DNA of 64,000 nucleotides from NCBI RefSeq assembly GCF_051175385.1, contig NZ_CP195106.1:6882001-6946000 (forward strand), read 5' to 3'. The position numbers and the translations under genes were made by a program. The first letter of the stretch is position 1; each line of letters begins with the position of its first letter. The stretch comes from Tundrisphaera lichenicola (GTDB taxonomy: Bacteria; Planctomycetota; Planctomycetia; Isosphaerales; Isosphaeraceae). Positions 17,337 to 25,022 of this stretch are shown here, in pieces. The notes beneath the pieces were generated by a model. That model saw only the letters and a list, made by a program, of their open reading frames with translations, was not told the DNA's origin and made no database searches.

Positions 17337-18908
17337 ATGATGCACCCGCATCGAAGCATCCGGCTGGCCTGTTGCGTCCTCGGATTCGCGTCCCTGATGA
17401 CCCTGGAGGGCGTGGCCCGGGAAGCCAAACGGCCCAACATCGTCTTCCTGTTCAGCGACGACCACGCCTATCAGGCCATCAGCGCTTACAACGACCCCCG
17501 GAAGCTGGTCGAGACGCCGAACATCGACCGGATCGGCCGGGAAGGGATGCGGTTCGACCGCTGCGTGGTCCCGAACTCGATCTGCGGGCCGAGCCGGGCT
17601 TCGATCCTGACCGGCAAATACTCGCACATCAACGGTTTCTACAATAACTCCAACTGCCGGTTCGACGGATCGCAGCCGACCTTCCCCAAGATGCTCCAGG
17701 GCTCGGGCTACCAGACGGCCATGATCGGCAAGTGGCACCTGGGGTCGGACCCCACCGGATTCGACGAGTGGCACATCCTGCCGGGGCAGGGGGTCTACTA
17801 CAATCCGCCGATGATCCACAACGGCAAGCGAGAGCAGCACAAGGGATACGTCACCGACCTGATCACCGACTTCGGCCTCGACTGGCTCAAGGGGCGGGAC
17901 AAATCCAAACCGTTCCTCCTGATGCTCCAGCACAAGGCCCCGCACCGCGAGTGGCTGCCGGCCCTCCGCCACCTGGGGCACGACGCCGACCGGAAGTACC
18001 CCGAGCCCGCGACCCTCTTCGATGATTATGCCGGACGGACCAAGGCCGAGGCCGACCAGGACATGACCATCGCCGAGACGATGACCCCCAAGGACCTCAA
18101 GCTCACCCCCCCGCCCAACCTGGACCCCGAGCAGCAGAAGGCCTGGGACGCCTATTACGAGCCCCGGAACGAGGCGTTCCGATCGGCCAACCTGGAAGGG
18201 GCGGACCTCGTCCGCTGGAAGTACCAGCGCTACATGCACGACTATCTCGGGTGCATCAAGGCGGTCGACGAGTCGGTCGGGCGGGTCCTCCAGTACCTCG
18301 ACGACGAGGGGCTGGCCGAGAACACGATCGTGGTCTACTCGGCCGACCAGGGGTTCTACCTGGGCGAGCACGGCTGGTTCGACAAACGCTGGATCTTCGA
18401 AGAATCGCTCCGGGCCCCCTTGCTGGTCCGGTGGCCCGGCGTCACCAGGCCCGACAGTGTAAATTCGAAGCTGGTCTCGAATATCGACTTCGCCGAGACG
18501 TTCCTCGACGTCGCCGGCCTGCCGATCCCCGCCGACATGCAGGGGCAGAGCCTCGTCCCGCTCCTCAAGGGAGAAGACCCGGCCCACTGGCGTCACTCGT
18601 TCTACTACGAGTATTACGAATACCCCGCGCCGCACCATGTCCGGCCGCATTACGGGGTGGTTACCGATCGATTCAAGCTCGTGCATTTCTACGGACCCGA
18701 CATGGACGAGTGGGAGTTGTTCGATCTCAAGAACGACCCTCAGGAACTCCGAAACGCGCTCCACGACCCGGCGCATGCCGACGTCGTGGCCGATCTCCAT
18801 CGCGAGATCACCCTGCTCCGGGCCGAGTTGAAGGTCCCCGAGGAGCCCCCGCCCGGCGCGACCGGGAAAGGCCCCGCCCCCAGGCCCGCCATCGAGTCGA
18901 CACCCTGA
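17337..18908 (+). CDS. Secreted sulfatase (arylsulfatase family)
   Basis: A 523-residue sulfatase. The N-terminus has a short signal peptide (residues 1 to about 27), then RPNIVFLFSDDHAY with the two metal aspartates. The sulfatase signature is ICGPSRASILTGKYS; Cys83 in C-x-P-S-R is the residue converted to formylglycine in the active enzyme. GKWHLGS and YSADQGFYLGEHGWFDKR supply further active-site residues. Length and the C-terminal YYEYYEYPAPHHVRPHYGV region match S1-family enzymes that desulfate polysaccharides, common in planctomycetes. Starts at ATG 17337 with GAGGG upstream; an in-frame extension begins earlier, but it lacks any export signal. Formylglycine maturation needs a separate enzyme not in this window. 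Confidence 0.92.
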   Translation: MMHPHRSIRLACCVLGFASLMTLEGVAREAKRPNIVFLFSDDHAYQAISAYNDPRKLVETPNIDRIGREGMRFDRCVVPNSICGPSRASILTGKYSHINGFYNNSNCRFDGSQPTFPKMLQGSGYQTAMIGKWHLGSDPTGFDEWHILPGQGVYYNPPMIHNGKREQHKGYVTDLITDFGLDWLKGRDKSKPFLLMLQHKAPHREWLPALRHLGHDADRKYPEPATLFDDYAGRTKAEADQDMTIAETMTPKDLKLTPPPNLDPEQQKAWDAYYEPRNEAFRSANLEGADLVRWKYQRYMHDYLGCIKAVDESVGRVLQYLDDEGLAENTIVVYSADQGFYLGEHGWFDKRWIFEESLRAPLLVRWPGVTRPDSVNSKLVSNIDFAETFLDVAGLPIPADMQGQSLVPLLKGEDPAHWRHSFYYEYYEYPAPHHVRPHYGVVTDRFKLVHFYGPDMDEWELFDLKNDPQELRNALHDPAHADVVADLHREITLLRAELKVPEEPPPGATGKGPAPRPAIESTP

Positions 18909-18925
18909 TCGAGGGCGTGAGGACT

Positions 18926-19030
18926 CGGGAAAAACGAACCCATGCCAGGCCGGTCGACGCGGCAAAAACGAACCCAAGCTCGACCGGCCTCGGGCATCTC
19001 TCGACCTCCTCCCGGGAAAAACGAACCCAA
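18926..19030 (+). repeat. Spaced repeats, core GGGAAAAACGAACCCA
   Basis: Three copies of a 16-base core begin at about 18927, 18961 and 19014; the middle one reads GGCAAAAACGAACCCA. Read on the minus strand the core is TGGGTTCGTTTTTCCC, which shares GG-TTCGTT with the 23-bp array at 8158. The copies lie between the sulfatase and GH32 genes, where no protein is coded. Function unknown; they look like a genome-dispersed short repeat family. Confidence 0.8.
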
Positions 19031-19172
19031 TCGTCCGACCGACCGGGCCGTTGCGAGCCTTGCCGATCCCGGTCATATTCAGCCCGAGGGTCCGTCCGTT
19101 ACCCGACTTTCTCCGACCATTTCCAGCCACCCACACCGATCCCGGGCACCCTTCCCGGAGGAACGAATCGCC

Positions 19173-21308
19173 ATGCCGCGACCCTGGCTAACCGCGCTGA
19201 TCCTGCTGTCCTCGGCCTCGATGATCCGGGAGGCTCCGGCCTTCGAAGATCGACCGGACCGCGTCGTCGCCGACTTCGAAGGGGAGACCTACCGACCCTG
19301 GGTCGCCGAGGGGAACGCCTTCGGCACGGGCCCGGCTCGCGGGGCCTTGCCCGGACAGATGACAGTCGGCGGGTTCGTCGGGAACGGGCTGGTCAACTCG
19401 TTCCTCGGCGGCGACGACTCCACCGGGACGCTGACCTCGCCGCCGTTCCGGATCGAGCGGCCGTTCCTCAACTTCCTGATCGGAGGCGGCAAGTTCCCCG
19501 GCGAGACCTGCCTGGACCTCCTGGTGGGAGGGTCGGTGGTCCGGACCGCGACCGGCCCGAATGATCGGCCGGGCGGCTCCGAACAACTCGACTGGGCGTC
19601 CTGGGAGGTGTCCGACCTGATCGGCAAGGAAGCAGTCCTCCGGGTCGTCGACCATCGGAAGGGAGGCTGGGGACACGTCAGCGTCGACCAGATCGTGCAG
19701 TCGGACCGGCCCCGAGGGGTCGCCCCCGCCTCACGCGAGATGGTCGTCCATTCCCGATATCTCCATCTCCCGGTCGATGAAAAGGCGCCGATGCGACGGG
19801 TGAAGCTGGCGGTCGATGGCGCGACGATCCGCGACTTCGACATCAAGCTGGCCGAGGAGAAGGCCGACTTCCTGGCGTTCGTCGACCTGACTCCCTTCGC
19901 CGGCAAGGCCTTGAAGATCGAGACGAGGCTCCCGGTCGAGTCGGAGGCCCTCGGGCGGATCACGCAGGCGAACGAGGTCCCCGACGCGGAAAAGCTCTAT
20001 CGAGAGAAGGATCGACCTCAGTTCCATTTCACGTCGCGCCGGGGGTGGCTGAACGACCCGAATGGGCTGGTCTGGCTCGATGGCGAGTATCACCTATTCT
20101 ATCAACACAACCCCTATGGATGGGACTGGGGGAACATGCACTGGGGGCACGCGGTGAGCCCCGACCTGATCCGCTGGACCGAGCTGCCGATCGCCCTGTA
20201 TCCCAGGGCCCATGGCGATTGGGCGTTCTCCGGGAGCGCGGTGATCGACCGAGAGAACACCTCGGGATTCGGCCCCGAAGGGTCGTCGCCGATGGTGGGG
20301 GCCTTCACCAGCACGGGGCGGGGCGAGTGCATCATCTACAGCCTGGACCGGGGCCGGACCTGGTCCGAGTTCCCGGGAAACCCGGTCGTGAAGCACCAGG
20401 GGCGCGACCCCCGGCTCCTCTGGCACGAGCCGACTTCTCGTTGGATCATGGCGATCTATGACGAGGAGGGAGGAAGGCGAGACATCGTGTTCCACTCATC
20501 CCCCGACCTGAAGACCTGGACGTATGAGAGCAAGATCGAAGGATTCTTCGAGTGCCCCGACTTCGTCCAGCTGGAGGTCGAGGGGGAACCCGGGAGCCCC
20601 CTCTGGGCGCTCTACGCGGCCGACGGCGAGTATCTGCTGGGCGGGTTCGACGGGCATCGCTTCAACCCCGAAGCGGACAGCAAGAAGCATCGGACCCGGT
20701 TCGGCAACTTCTACGCGGCGCAGACCTTCAGCAACGAGCCCGAAGGACGGACGGTCCAGATCGGCTGGGGGCAGGGGATCACCTTCCCCGGGATGCCGTT
20801 CAACCAGCAGATGACCGTGCCCTGCGAGCTGACCCTGAGACCGACCGACGAGGGGGTCCGGATGTTCGCGAATCCGGTCGACGAGCTGGAAACGCTCCGG
20901 ATCCACTCGAAGACCTGGAGCGACCTCAAGCCCGAAGACAGGCCATTCGACGGGCTGAAGTCGGACCTGCTCGACCTGACGATCGAGGCCGAGGTCGGAA
21001 CGTCGGGCTCGGTCACGCTGGACGTCCCCGGGGCGCCGGTCGTGTATGACGCGGCGAAACAAGTTCTGTCGTGCGGGAACGTCACCGCGCCGTTGAAAGG
21101 CCGAGGCGGCTCGATCCGGCTCCGCGTCCTGGTCGATCGCGGCTCGGTCGAGGTCTTTGGCGAGGACGGTCGAGTGACGATCTCGAAGGGGCGAGGGAGT
21201 CACGAAAAAGGAGAGTCGCCGGCCCTCAGGACGAGCGAAGGGGCGAAGGTTCGTTCGCTGGAAGTGAATGAGCTGGGGTCGTCCTGGGCCCGGGTTTCCG
21301 ATCGATGA
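19173..21308 (+). CDS. Secreted glycoside hydrolase family 32 (fructan/levan/sucrose hydrolase)
   Basis: A 711-residue protein with signal peptide (to about residue 23). The first 250 residues form beta-rich modules seen in levanase-like proteins. The GH32 five-blade propeller begins at about residue 285: nucleophile Asp295 in WLNDPNG, transition-state stabiliser Asp412 in GRDPRL, and acid/base Glu460 in FFECPDF. The C-terminal beta-sandwich (residues about 570-700) ends with LRVLVDRGSVEVFGEDG. The enzyme cleaves terminal fructose from fructans or sucrose outside the cell. GGAGGA eleven bases before ATG 19173 decides the start. The preceding sulfatase is in the same direction, but 264 bp with repeats separate them. 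Confidence 0.93.
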   Translation: MPRPWLTALILLSSASMIREAPAFEDRPDRVVADFEGETYRPWVAEGNAFGTGPARGALPGQMTVGGFVGNGLVNSFLGGDDSTGTLTSPPFRIERPFLNFLIGGGKFPGETCLDLLVGGSVVRTATGPNDRPGGSEQLDWASWEVSDLIGKEAVLRVVDHRKGGWGHVSVDQIVQSDRPRGVAPASREMVVHSRYLHLPVDEKAPMRRVKLAVDGATIRDFDIKLAEEKADFLAFVDLTPFAGKALKIETRLPVESEALGRITQANEVPDAEKLYREKDRPQFHFTSRRGWLNDPNGLVWLDGEYHLFYQHNPYGWDWGNMHWGHAVSPDLIRWTELPIALYPRAHGDWAFSGSAVIDRENTSGFGPEGSSPMVGAFTSTGRGECIIYSLDRGRTWSEFPGNPVVKHQGRDPRLLWHEPTSRWIMAIYDEEGGRRDIVFHSSPDLKTWTYESKIEGFFECPDFVQLEVEGEPGSPLWALYAADGEYLLGGFDGHRFNPEADSKKHRTRFGNFYAAQTFSNEPEGRTVQIGWGQGITFPGMPFNQQMTVPCELTLRPTDEGVRMFANPVDELETLRIHSKTWSDLKPEDRPFDGLKSDLLDLTIEAEVGTSGSVTLDVPGAPVVYDAAKQVLSCGNVTAPLKGRGGSIRLRVLVDRGSVEVFGEDGRVTISKGRGSHEKGESPALRTSEGAKVRSLEVNELGSSWARVSDR

Positions 21309-21318
21309 TGAAGCAGGT

Positions 21319-21353
21319 GTAGGGTGGGGCTCGCTCCGCTCGTCCCACCCTAC
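21319..21353. terminator. Bidirectional hairpin terminator
   Basis: GTAGGGTGGG at 21319-21328 pairs with CCCACCCTAC at 21344-21353, with a 15-base loop. It starts 11 bases after the GH32 stop and lies before the end of the convergent peptidase gene, so it can serve both. Confidence 0.6.
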
Positions 21354-21392
21354 GGAACATCACATCTTGATCGCCGGAGGGAGTGGGCGAAC

Positions 21393-23507
21393 TCAGTTGG
21401 CCGAGGCCGTGGACTCCGCCTTCGCCGGGGCCAGTGCCTCGATGAAGAACTCCATCATCCGGTCGCGCGAGATCGCCGAGTGTCCGGCGTCGGGGCCGAC
21501 CTGCAACTCGAAGCTCTTGCCGGCCTTCTGGAGGGCCTTCACCAGTTGCAGGGTGTTGGACGGGTGGACGTTGTCGTCGGCCGTCCCGTAGTAGAGCATC
21601 AGGCGTCCCTTCAGGTCGTCGGCGTGGACCACCGCGCTCCCGGTGTCGTACCCTTCGGGGTTCTCCTTCGGGGTCCTCAGGTAACGCTCGGTGTAGATCG
21701 TGTCGTAGTGCCGATAGTCGGTCACGGGGGACGACGCACAACCGGCCCGGAAGACGTCGGGGTGGCGGAGCAGCGTGAGGATCGAGGCGTATCCGCCGTA
21801 AGATGTCCCCTGGATGCCGACCCGTTCCGCATCAACATAGGATCGGTCTCGGAGCGACTTCACCCCGGCCGCCTGGTCGTCGATCTCGACTTGCCCCAGC
21901 TTCAGGTAGATCGCGTCGAGGAACTTCTTCCCGCGACCGGCGGCGCTCCGCGAGTCGAACGAGGCGACCAGGAAGCCGAATTCGGTCAGCGGGTTGGGGG
22001 TGGTGAAGGTCTCGCGGGCCCCGTTGGTCTCCGGCCCGGCGTAGACCGAGACCAGCACCGGGTACTTCTTGTTGGGGTCGAAGTCGGACGGCTTGTGGAG
22101 CAGGCCGAACAGCTCGGTCTCGCCGTCGGCGGCCTTGAACCGGAGCAGCTCGACCTTCTTCAAGCCCAGCTCATCGAACTTGCTCAGATCGCTCTCGGCC
22201 AGGGTGGCGAGGACTTTCCCCTCGGCGTCGACCAGCCGGGTCGTCGGCGGGATGTCGTGAGTCTGGGCGACGTCGATGAAGTGTTCGCCGTCGGGCGCGA
22301 CTTCGACCGAGTGATTGAGCGCGGGATCGGTCAGCCTACGATCGTCATGGCCGTCGAGCTTGACCCGGTGGAGCTGGAGCTTCATCGGGTTGTCGCCGTC
22401 GTGCGCCAGATAGTCGACGACGCCCGCCTTCTCATCGACGCGGACGATCCGGCCGGCGTCGAACTCGTTGGCGGTGACGGCCGCCAGCTTCTTGCCTTCG
22501 TTGAGGTCATAGAGGTCGTAGTTCTTCCACCCGTTCCGGACGGTGGCCAGCAGGAAGCGGTTCCCGTCTTCGAGGAACTGCATCTCGGGGTTGTTCTCGA
22601 CCCAGGAGTCGGGCCACTCCTCGCGAGCCACCACGCGAGCCTGGCCGGTCTCGGGATCGGCGGCGGCGATCTCCAGGATATTCTGATGGCGGTTGGTCCG
22701 GTGGAAGATGAGGTTTTTGCCGTCCTTCGACCACGAGACGTTGTAGACGTAGTAGCCGACCCCCTCGTCCTCGCCCGATCGCCCTTCGCGGACGTCGAGC
22801 CTGGTCGACTTCTTCGACTTCAAATCATAAACGAACAGGTCGGCGATCGGGTTCGGGGTGCCCGCCTTGGGGTAGGGCTCGGTGTAGAGCGTGTCCTGGA
22901 TCTTGGACTGGTCGAGCTGGAGGAAGTAGTCGGCCACCTTGCTCTCGTCGAACCGATAGTAGGCCAGCTTCTTTCCGTCGGGCGACCACCAGAACGCGGT
23001 GTTCTGGTTCAGTTCCTCGCCATAGACCCAGCTGGCCGTGCCGTACTTGGTCCGGTCCTTCTCGCTCCCGTCGGTGGTGACGGCCGACTCGATCAGGCCG
23101 TTGGGGTCGGAGATCCAGAGGTTCCGATCGCGGTAGAACGCCTTGAGCGTCCCGTCGGGCGAGGGGACCGAGGCGAGCTGTCGACCGCGAGCGGCACCCA
23201 TCCCTCGACGACCGCGACGCTCCGGCTCGTCCCCGCCCGGCTTGGCTTCCTCGGCCTTGCCGGCGGCGATGTCGTAGCGATAGGTCTTGCCATCCTTGCG
23301 ATACTCGAACGCCTTGCCGCCATCCCGCCAGGTCACGCTGAGCGCCCCCAACTTGACGGAGCCGGGGATCTCCTTGCTCTTGGCGGTGAAGCGTTCGTAC
23401 CCCGGCATCGACTTGAGGCGATCCTGGGCGTCGGCGGAAGATAAGGCGAGGATCGACAGGACGAGTCGTGTCCCGAGTTGGGGAAGTGTGACGAGACGTG
23501 GCATCAT
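21393..23507 (-). CDS. S9 family (dipeptidyl-peptidase IV-like) serine peptidase
   Basis: A 704-residue exported peptidase. The N-terminal half is a beta-propeller of the DPP IV type (ASVPSPDGTLKAFYRDRNLWI, WWSPDGKKLAYYRFDE); the C-terminal alpha/beta hydrolase domain carries the triad: Ser569 in GTSYGGY, Asp in GTADDNVH (residues 644/645), His676 in DAGHSA. The family removes dipeptides after proline or alanine. The ATG at 23507 was chosen because GAGGA lies 11 bases before it; an ATG at 23519 directly abuts that purine stretch, and one at 23504 is also possible. A signal peptide follows (LVLSILALSSADAQ). It diverges from the cupin gene at 23646. Confidence 0.9.
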   Translation of the reverse strand: MMPRLVTLPQLGTRLVLSILALSSADAQDRLKSMPGYERFTAKSKEIPGSVKLGALSVTWRDGGKAFEYRKDGKTYRYDIAAGKAEEAKPGGDEPERRGRRGMGAARGRQLASVPSPDGTLKAFYRDRNLWISDPNGLIESAVTTDGSEKDRTKYGTASWVYGEELNQNTAFWWSPDGKKLAYYRFDESKVADYFLQLDQSKIQDTLYTEPYPKAGTPNPIADLFVYDLKSKKSTRLDVREGRSGEDEGVGYYVYNVSWSKDGKNLIFHRTNRHQNILEIAAADPETGQARVVAREEWPDSWVENNPEMQFLEDGNRFLLATVRNGWKNYDLYDLNEGKKLAAVTANEFDAGRIVRVDEKAGVVDYLAHDGDNPMKLQLHRVKLDGHDDRRLTDPALNHSVEVAPDGEHFIDVAQTHDIPPTTRLVDAEGKVLATLAESDLSKFDELGLKKVELLRFKAADGETELFGLLHKPSDFDPNKKYPVLVSVYAGPETNGARETFTTPNPLTEFGFLVASFDSRSAAGRGKKFLDAIYLKLGQVEIDDQAAGVKSLRDRSYVDAERVGIQGTSYGGYASILTLLRHPDVFRAGCASSPVTDYRHYDTIYTERYLRTPKENPEGYDTGSAVVHADDLKGRLMLYYGTADDNVHPSNTLQLVKALQKAGKSFELQVGPDAGHSAISRDRMMEFFIEALAPAKAESTASAN

Positions 23508-23645
23508 GGCGGGCGGCATCCTCTTCGAGGGGCTCGGGGTTTTCTGGGCGAGAGGTACGGGTTATTGTCGAGAGCGGGAGGGGTCACTTCAAGGGCCTTC
23601 GCAGGTGACCCGCCAGGTCGATCCTTCGGAGTCGAGGACAAGCCC

Positions 23646-24392
23646 ATGCCTGACATCGACCCGCGCGAGCCTCTCGGGGTAACCGGCCGGCCTCCCGCGT
23701 TCGAGAAGCGACCCGGCTGGGTCGACGCCCTGGCCCTCGCCGAGCAGGCCTTCTTCCGGGTCCTGGGGACCGCCGGGGCGGGCCTGCTGGCCGGGCTGGT
23801 CAGCGGGGCCTATCTGGCCCATCAGGCCTCGACGGTCGGACCGAAGGCGCCGAAAGGCCCCACGGCCGACTTCGACGTGCTCCTGATCTGGCTGGCGCAT
23901 CTGATTATCTGCGGCGTGCTCGGCTTCCTCGCCGGACTCGTGGCCGGCCTGGTGCTCATGCTCTTCGCCTGGGTTGTCCGACTGGTGAGCGGTCGACGCG
24001 TGGTGGATCGTTCTCAATTCCGGCCGAGGTCGCTCGAATCGCCGAATCCCGTCGCGAGGATGGTCGACTTCGCCGAAGTCCCCGGCGTCCCCTGTCCCTG
24101 CGGGCTCGCCCGGCGGGCGTTCGCCGACGTGCCGGAATTCCCCGCGACGATCCACGTCACCGAGATCTCCCCCGACGCGAAGCTCCATTACCACAGGATA
24201 CTGACCGAGACATATTACGTGCTGGAATGCGAAAATGACGCACAAATGCAGCTCGATGACGAGATCATCCCGGTCCGGCCGGGGGTCTGCGTGATGATCC
24301 CGCCCGGGGTCCGTCACCGGGCGATCGGGCGGATGAAGGTCCTGATCGTCGTGTTCCCGAAGTTCGACCCGGCCGACGAGTGGCTCGACTGA
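23646..24392 (+). CDS. Membrane protein with C-terminal cupin domain
   Basis: A 248-residue protein of unusual build. Two long hydrophobic segments (about residues 40-62 and 80-110) anchor it. A cupin follows from about residue 150: PATIHVTEISPDAKLHYHRILTE supplies the H-x-H-x6-E type first motif and PPGVRHRAI the second histidine. The cupin probably binds a metal and a small carboxylate or sugar, facing the cytoplasm or the periplasm (topology not settled). GAGGA seven bases before ATG 23646 supports the start. The deformylase gene begins 18 bp after its stop, so the two are likely cotranscribed; a functional link is not obvious. Confidence 0.78.
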   Translation: MPDIDPREPLGVTGRPPAFEKRPGWVDALALAEQAFFRVLGTAGAGLLAGLVSGAYLAHQASTVGPKAPKGPTADFDVLLIWLAHLIICGVLGFLAGLVAGLVLMLFAWVVRLVSGRRVVDRSQFRPRSLESPNPVARMVDFAEVPGVPCPCGLARRAFADVPEFPATIHVTEISPDAKLHYHRILTETYYVLECENDAQMQLDDEIIPVRPGVCVMIPPGVRHRAIGRMKVLIVVFPKFDPADEWLD

Positions 24393-24410
24393 CCGAGGAA
24401 GTCCCCGACC

Positions 24411-24938
24411 ATGCCCCTGATCCGACAGATTGCCCAGCTCGGCCATCCCGTGCTCCGCGAGCCCGCCCGGGCGGTAGACCTGCCGGCCTCCGACCTCCTC
24501 CGGGCGCTGGTCCATGACATGCTGGCGACGATGCTCGACGCCGAGGGGGTGGGGATTGCCGCCCCCCAGGTTTACGAGGGGGTGAGCCTTTTCATCGTCG
24601 CCTCGAAGCCCAACGCCCGGTATCCCGAAGCCCCGGCGATGGAACCCGAGGTCGTCGTGAATCCCGAGATCGTCGAGCGGTCCGAGGAGATCATCAAGGG
24701 GTGGGAAGGCTGCCTGAGCATCCCCGGGATCCGGGGGAACGTCCCGCGTCATCAATCCATCCGGGTCCGCTACCGGAGGCTCGACGGCTCCTCGGTCGAT
24801 CGCGAGTTCGAAGGCTTCGTCGCTCGCGTCTTCCAGCATGAAGACGACCACCTCCGGGGGATCGTCTTCCTCGACCGACTGGAGAGTTCCCGAGATATCG
24901 TGACCGAGAAGGAGTTCCGGAAGCTCTCGGATCGCTGA
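24411..24938 (+). CDS. def: Peptide deformylase
   Basis: A 175-residue enzyme that removes the formyl group from the N-terminal methionine of new proteins in the cytoplasm. All three family motifs are present: GVGIAAPQV (motif 1), EGCLSIPG with the metal-binding cysteine (motif 2), and QHEDDHL with the HExxH metal histidines and catalytic glutamate (motif 3). Length is normal. GAGGAAG precedes the ATG. It is 18 bp downstream of the cupin fusion gene and is followed by a hairpin. Many bacteria pair def with fmt; no fmt is seen here, so another def copy elsewhere is possible. Confidence 0.96.
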   Translation: MPLIRQIAQLGHPVLREPARAVDLPASDLLRALVHDMLATMLDAEGVGIAAPQVYEGVSLFIVASKPNARYPEAPAMEPEVVVNPEIVERSEEIIKGWEGCLSIPGIRGNVPRHQSIRVRYRRLDGSSVDREFEGFVARVFQHEDDHLRGIVFLDRLESSRDIVTEKEFRKLSDR

Positions 24939-24971
24939 GATGAAGCTCGAATGGGGAACCCTCACCCCGGC

Positions 24972-24990
24972 CCTCTCCCGAAGGGAGAGG
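24972..24990. terminator. Hairpin after the deformylase gene
   Basis: CCTCTCCC and GGGAGAGG form an 8-bp stem with a GAA loop, 33 bases after the stop. It lies between convergent genes and resembles the hairpin at 15166, including the CCCTCACCC stretch before it. Confidence 0.55.
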
Positions 24991-25022
24991 TAGCCAGAAA
25001 GTGGGGGACCGACAAGATCGGT

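Noticed and set aside
15861..19136. A 1091-residue fusion upstream of the amidohydrolase
   Set aside because: The frame is open through the antisense of the sulfatase gene, but the amidohydrolase has its own ribosome site, ATG and signal peptide at 17150.
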